From assembly GCF_900104695.1 (NCBI RefSeq), contig NZ_FNSW01000001.1:5066501-5130500 (forward strand): 64,000 bases of DNA. The letters are read 5' to 3'. This document shows, one piece after another, positions 61,249-64,000 of this stretch. The stretch is from Paenibacillus sp. GP183 (GTDB lineage: Bacteria; Bacillota; Bacilli; Paenibacillales; NBRC-103111). Positions within the stretch are counted from its first letter, which is position 1. Every line of letters starts with the position of its first letter. A program made the translations under genes and the position numbers. The notes below the pieces were generated by a model. That model saw nothing but the letters and a program-made list of their open reading frames with translations, was not told the DNA's origin and ran no database searches.

Positions 61249-62376
61249 GTATCAAAGGATTGACTGATCTACCACTACACCACTGGCTATTTGGCTGGTG
61301 GTATTTTTTATTCCATTTCGTTAACATTTTCATTATCGTTTATATCATACTGGAAAAAGTTGATCAAACGAGTAGACGATGAGTCGGGATATCTGTGCAG
61401 CTTACTGAAAATAGGGGTCAGACATCTTCACAAGACATCTTCACAAAAGCCCCCGGAGCACTTGATGCCGTTTCCGCCGGATCGATCGATAATCTCGTCA
61501 AAGTCATAACGCATGCCGGAATCCCTCCAATACTCCATTATACACGTTTTCCGGCTGCGGTTTCTTCCCGCTTGATCCTTCAGACTGGCAAAGGCAGTTA
61601 TTTCGTTCCGCGGGCATATCGACGCTAGCATGAATATGTCCCCCGTCGGGAATACGATTGGGGGAGACGTTACGTCTAAGCATTGATGAACATGACCGAC
61701 CTCTATAGAAGTGTACTCCACCGAACCGTGGTTGTGTTCGGGAACGAACCCGGGGACGAAACTGTTTTTAGTAATAGCCTATCCACACCTGCCTATATCG
61801 TTTTTCATCGTAATCGGCAGGGCAATTTTTGCTTATGCGAATGCCTATTGGTAACCTATAAGCATGTAGATCGTTGAGCTCTTTAACCGTGTTTAAAATG
61901 GGGTAGTACCAGCGAAGCTGACACAGCCCGCTAATATATGGTGAATGTCTAACAAACGCTGTAACCACAACAATTTGAACTATGTTCCGAATTTATTTTG
62001 GAATTGGAACTTGACGATTCAGCATGTCACAAGTCCACTCAATCAGGCGGAGAAGACCAATGATAACATGGCGTCATGTATTTTCTAGTGTTTTACAGAC
62101 GTTTGCGGGTGGTGACACTACGCTGGTATTACCCCAAAAATATTTTCTTTTCTTGGTCGATTAGTGCAACGGTAAAGGTAAAGTGGTAAAATAGGGCCTT
62201 TCTGTTTGTTTAAAACGTTTGGCAGGCTACCACAGTAACATCCTCACAAAATAAGCAATTTTATATATGTCCAGCAGACCGATTCTCAAATTCAGCCTGG
62301 AGACGAGGGAGCCCAAACAAATCAGAGATTATGGAATAATGTAATTAGGAATCACCCCATTCCCCCTCGTTTCACA
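61249..62376. other. 1.1-kb gene-poor stretch
   Basis: Frames of 60-97 codons occur on both strands, but none has a ribosome-binding site or a recognisable motif. A weak hairpin with a T-run at 61268-61310 probably ends the small operon upstream. The rest looks like decayed sequence; I cannot name a source. Confidence 0.5.
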
Positions 62377-62411
62377 AAAGCATCCTATACTGGAGTAGGG
62401 TGCTTTTTAAT
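62377..62411. terminator. Terminator, bidirectional
   Basis: AAAGCATCCTA/TAGGGTGCTTT (one G-U pair) across an 8-nt loop, with TTT on the plus strand and a matching A-rich flank on the other. Confidence 0.75.
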
Positions 62412-62457
62412 GTTCATTTCCCTCTTCCAAGACTCTATTGCCGCTACCCTCCTAGAG

Positions 62458-62688
62458 TTAAACCCGGAACTCTTCATTATCCCGAGAATAATACATTTTA
62501 CTCCCATCGACGCATCGTATTCTCGCGCTAACCGGCATAATCTGCTCGATGATTGCACCTTTATCAAGTGGAATGTCGCCGTAACTATCGCCAAGGCCGC
62601 GATGGAGCCAGACGGTAACTGGTCGCTGGAATAAAGCAGCCATTAGTAATTCCACATCGGTCCTTAACTCCTTAATCATAGCTACCAA
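62458..62688 (-). CDS. Small hypothetical protein overlapping a transposase end
   Basis: 76 residues (MVAMIKELRTDVELLMAALF...). The frame overlaps the end of the transposase-like gene by 7 bp. The C-terminal part (RPVTVWLHRG, RIRCVDGSKMYY) faintly resembles YolD-like domains, but this is not secure. A terminator lies 50 bp downstream. The ribosome-binding site is poor. Confidence 0.4.
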   Translation of the reverse strand: MVAMIKELRTDVELLMAALFQRPVTVWLHRGLGDSYGDIPLDKGAIIEQIMPVSARIRCVDGSKMYYSRDNEEFRV

Positions 62689-63704
62689 CCGTTAAGAAGA
62701 TGTAATATCTCCGGTCGAAAGCTGCCGTCATCTCCGTCTTCCAGAAGTAAAGCGCGGACAGCGGCGACATAACCTTTCGCTACCTGAGCTTCCGTGGATG
62801 CTGCTTCTGGCGTATCGCTCGAAGAATGGCGTTTCGCTGCAGCGTTTGCTTGTACAGCATTGGTTGTCATTTTCTCGGCTTGCTCGATTTTGCGTTCTAC
62901 ATCCCGCAAGCCGCGCATGCTCTTTTTCAGTTCCATTTTGAGCTTTCGATCCGCATCTACGACGGGCTTGGCAATGTCTTTCAGATAATGGTACTGGCAG
63001 TACTGATACGGCACATCAGGCAGGAGTGATTCGAAAGCTTGCCGGATAGAAACCTGTCCGTCGCTGACAATGCCTACGATGGGATAACCCATTTCGATAA
63101 TGGGATCGATCAGCGTGCGCAGTTCGGCAGCGGCTCCGCTCTTCATGTTCTGAGCCGCGAGAATCGTCCCGCTGAAAACTTCGAGAATGACATATAGCAT
63201 CTCGTTTCCCTTTTCGGGTTGGACGCCGTCCATGGAAAGGATAATGCCGCCGTTCTGAGCCGTAGTCTCCGCCAAGCTTTGTCTGACGTGATCGCCGAGG
63301 CTTGCGGCCAGTAGCGTTTGATACCGCTCATATAGCGTTTGCGCGTATCGTTCGCTGGTCACAACACCGCGTTCATTCAGCGCATCTGCAATTTCTTTGC
63401 AGGTACGATGCTGCTTGAAGCGCAGTTCGCCAACGAGGCAGAGAACATCGTAGCCATATGAAGAATGCTTCATGCTGAGCGCTTCCGCTTCTGCAGATTT
63501 ATAAGCGACGCCAGCGTGCGAACAGCTTTCGTTGGAGCAAGCGTAAGCCATGCTCCATGCGTGAATGACGCCGGTTAGCATGGAAATCTTTTTGTTCCAT
63601 GCGTTGTGGGAACGTTTTAGTTTGATCCCGCAATGCGGGCAGTTTTGCAGTTCGGGTCTGAAGTAAACTTTCGGCACAGTGCCGAGGCGATTTTTTGAAA
63701 GCAT
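62682..63704 (-). CDS. Transposase-like DDE protein with N-terminal zinc ribbon, C-terminally cut
   Basis: 340 residues. The N-terminus carries CPHCGIKLKRSHNAW and CSNESCSHAG, a zinc-binding layout. The catalytic-like core has LSMDGVQPEKG (first Asp), VGIVSDGQVSIRQAF (second Asp) and YCQYHYLKDI, a MULE-like arrangement. A third acidic residue should follow, but the frame ends at LHLLNGW soon after an Ala/Ser-rich linker, so the protein seems truncated. I cannot assign an IS family. No terminal repeats were found. Confidence 0.65.
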   Translation of the reverse strand: MLSKNRLGTVPKVYFRPELQNCPHCGIKLKRSHNAWNKKISMLTGVIHAWSMAYACSNESCSHAGVAYKSAEAEALSMKHSSYGYDVLCLVGELRFKQHRTCKEIADALNERGVVTSERYAQTLYERYQTLLAASLGDHVRQSLAETTAQNGGIILSMDGVQPEKGNEMLYVILEVFSGTILAAQNMKSGAAAELRTLIDPIIEMGYPIVGIVSDGQVSIRQAFESLLPDVPYQYCQYHYLKDIAKPVVDADRKLKMELKKSMRGLRDVERKIEQAEKMTTNAVQANAAAKRHSSSDTPEAASTEAQVAKGYVAAVRALLLEDGDDGSFRPEILHLLNGW

Positions 63705-63789
63705 AAGGGGCCAACTCCTAATAAAATTCTTCCCTTATACATTCGACAAAAGATAGGAAAATCCTGTTAGATAAATGTGCCGTCGTAGT

Positions 63790-64000
63790 TTAAAAAATCG
63801 GAATTCGATACGCTTCTTCTTGGCCTGAATAAATAAGGGCCTCAGTTCCATAGAGTTCAACATGGGATGGTGGTTGTCGCATCCTTCCTAACGTGATCTT
63901 ATTATTCTTCAATGCAGAAAGCAATGAGGGAATTTGCTTCTCGTCCGAGCCATGGAATCGTACAAGAATGGGACGCTCGTTAAATAACACGACAGTTTGA
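63790..64000 (-). CDS. Hypothetical protein, 5' end outside the window
   Basis: The frame stays open to the window edge (QTVVLFNERPILVRFHGSDE...YRIPIF). At least 70 residues are visible, with an internal GTG at 63990 as a possible start. No motif recognised. Confidence 0.5.
   Translation of the reverse strand, partial: QTVVLFNERPILVRFHGSDEKQIPSLLSALKNNKITLGRMRQPPSHVELYGTEALIYSGQEEAYRIPIF

Noticed and set aside
61268-61310. A tRNA D-arm-like sequence (complement of CTACCACTACACCACT)
   Set aside because: No anticodon arm, T arm or acceptor pairing around it; it fits better as a weak terminator hairpin.
61395-61721. Frames of 77 and 97 codons on opposite strands
   Set aside because: They overlap each other, neither has a ribosome-binding site, and I recognise no motif in either.
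1-64000. CRISPR arrays
   Set aside because: No series of regularly spaced direct repeats was seen; the only tandem repeat is the two-unit one at 3513-3584.

Overview
The window looks like a chromosomal segment of a spore-forming, plant-polysaccharide-degrading member of the Paenibacillaceae. The signs are strong GGAGG ribosome-binding sites with frequent TTG/GTG starts, an intact sporulation sigma factor gene (sigK), a sporulation-type PAS histidine kinase, YesM/YesN two-component pairs next to CUT1 sugar ABC importers, and GH127, GH2 and GH93 glycosidases. The genus is an inference; no rRNA gene is present to test it.

Layout. (i) 1-13700, ordinary chromosome: a partial aldo/keto reductase, two paralogous Gfo/Idh/MocA dehydrogenases flanking an AraC regulator, a GT2 glycosyltransferase diverging from a large HAD-type protein, a lactonase-family beta-propeller, a second aldo/keto reductase, a membrane metallophosphoesterase, a LytTR protein, a PAS histidine kinase and sigK. 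(ii) 13700-15180: gene-poor phage debris. (iii) 15376-40895: two carbohydrate modules. Module A is YesM-YesN-SBP-permease-permease-GH127-GH127. Module B is an ArsR-like regulator, GH2, SBP-permease-permease-YesM-YesN-second SBP-aldose epimerase. An IS4-type insertion sequence and an IS6 remnant separate them. (iv) 41308-50757: module C, visibly AT-richer and clostridial in style: SBP-permease-permease, a secreted GH93-like enzyme with six ricin-type repeats, YesM and YesN. (v) 50764-57397: a scrapyard with an IS6 pseudogene, a 5'-truncated second sigK, the 3' part of a tRNA-Leu gene, an integrase remnant, a decayed FAD hydroxylase, an intact phosphosulfolactate synthase, a complete IS6 element, a frameshifted and truncated fumC, and an alpha/beta hydrolase. 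(vi) 57764-64000: small sporeformer-type proteins, a lipase-like hydrolase, a GNAT acetyltransferase, transposase fragments and short hypotheticals.

How it fits together (inference): modules A-C each pair a membrane sensor and AraC-type regulator with a binding-protein importer and an arabinose- or galactose-oriented glycosidase. This suits staged use of arabinan or pectic side chains: the secreted GH93-like enzyme trims polymer outside, importers take up oligosaccharides, and cytoplasmic GH127/GH2 enzymes finish them. No ABC ATPase gene lies in the window, so the importers probably share an MsmX-type ATPase encoded elsewhere.

The most unusual points are three sigK sequences (one whole, two fragments each beside an IS6-type terminal repeat), an apparently transferred clostridial module, a tRNA-Leu/integrase junction, mutually exclusive hairpins at 27640-27742, a conserved hairpin inside IS6 transposase genes, an ATT start implied by promoter geometry, and a promoter with a perfect 16-bp palindrome in its spacer.
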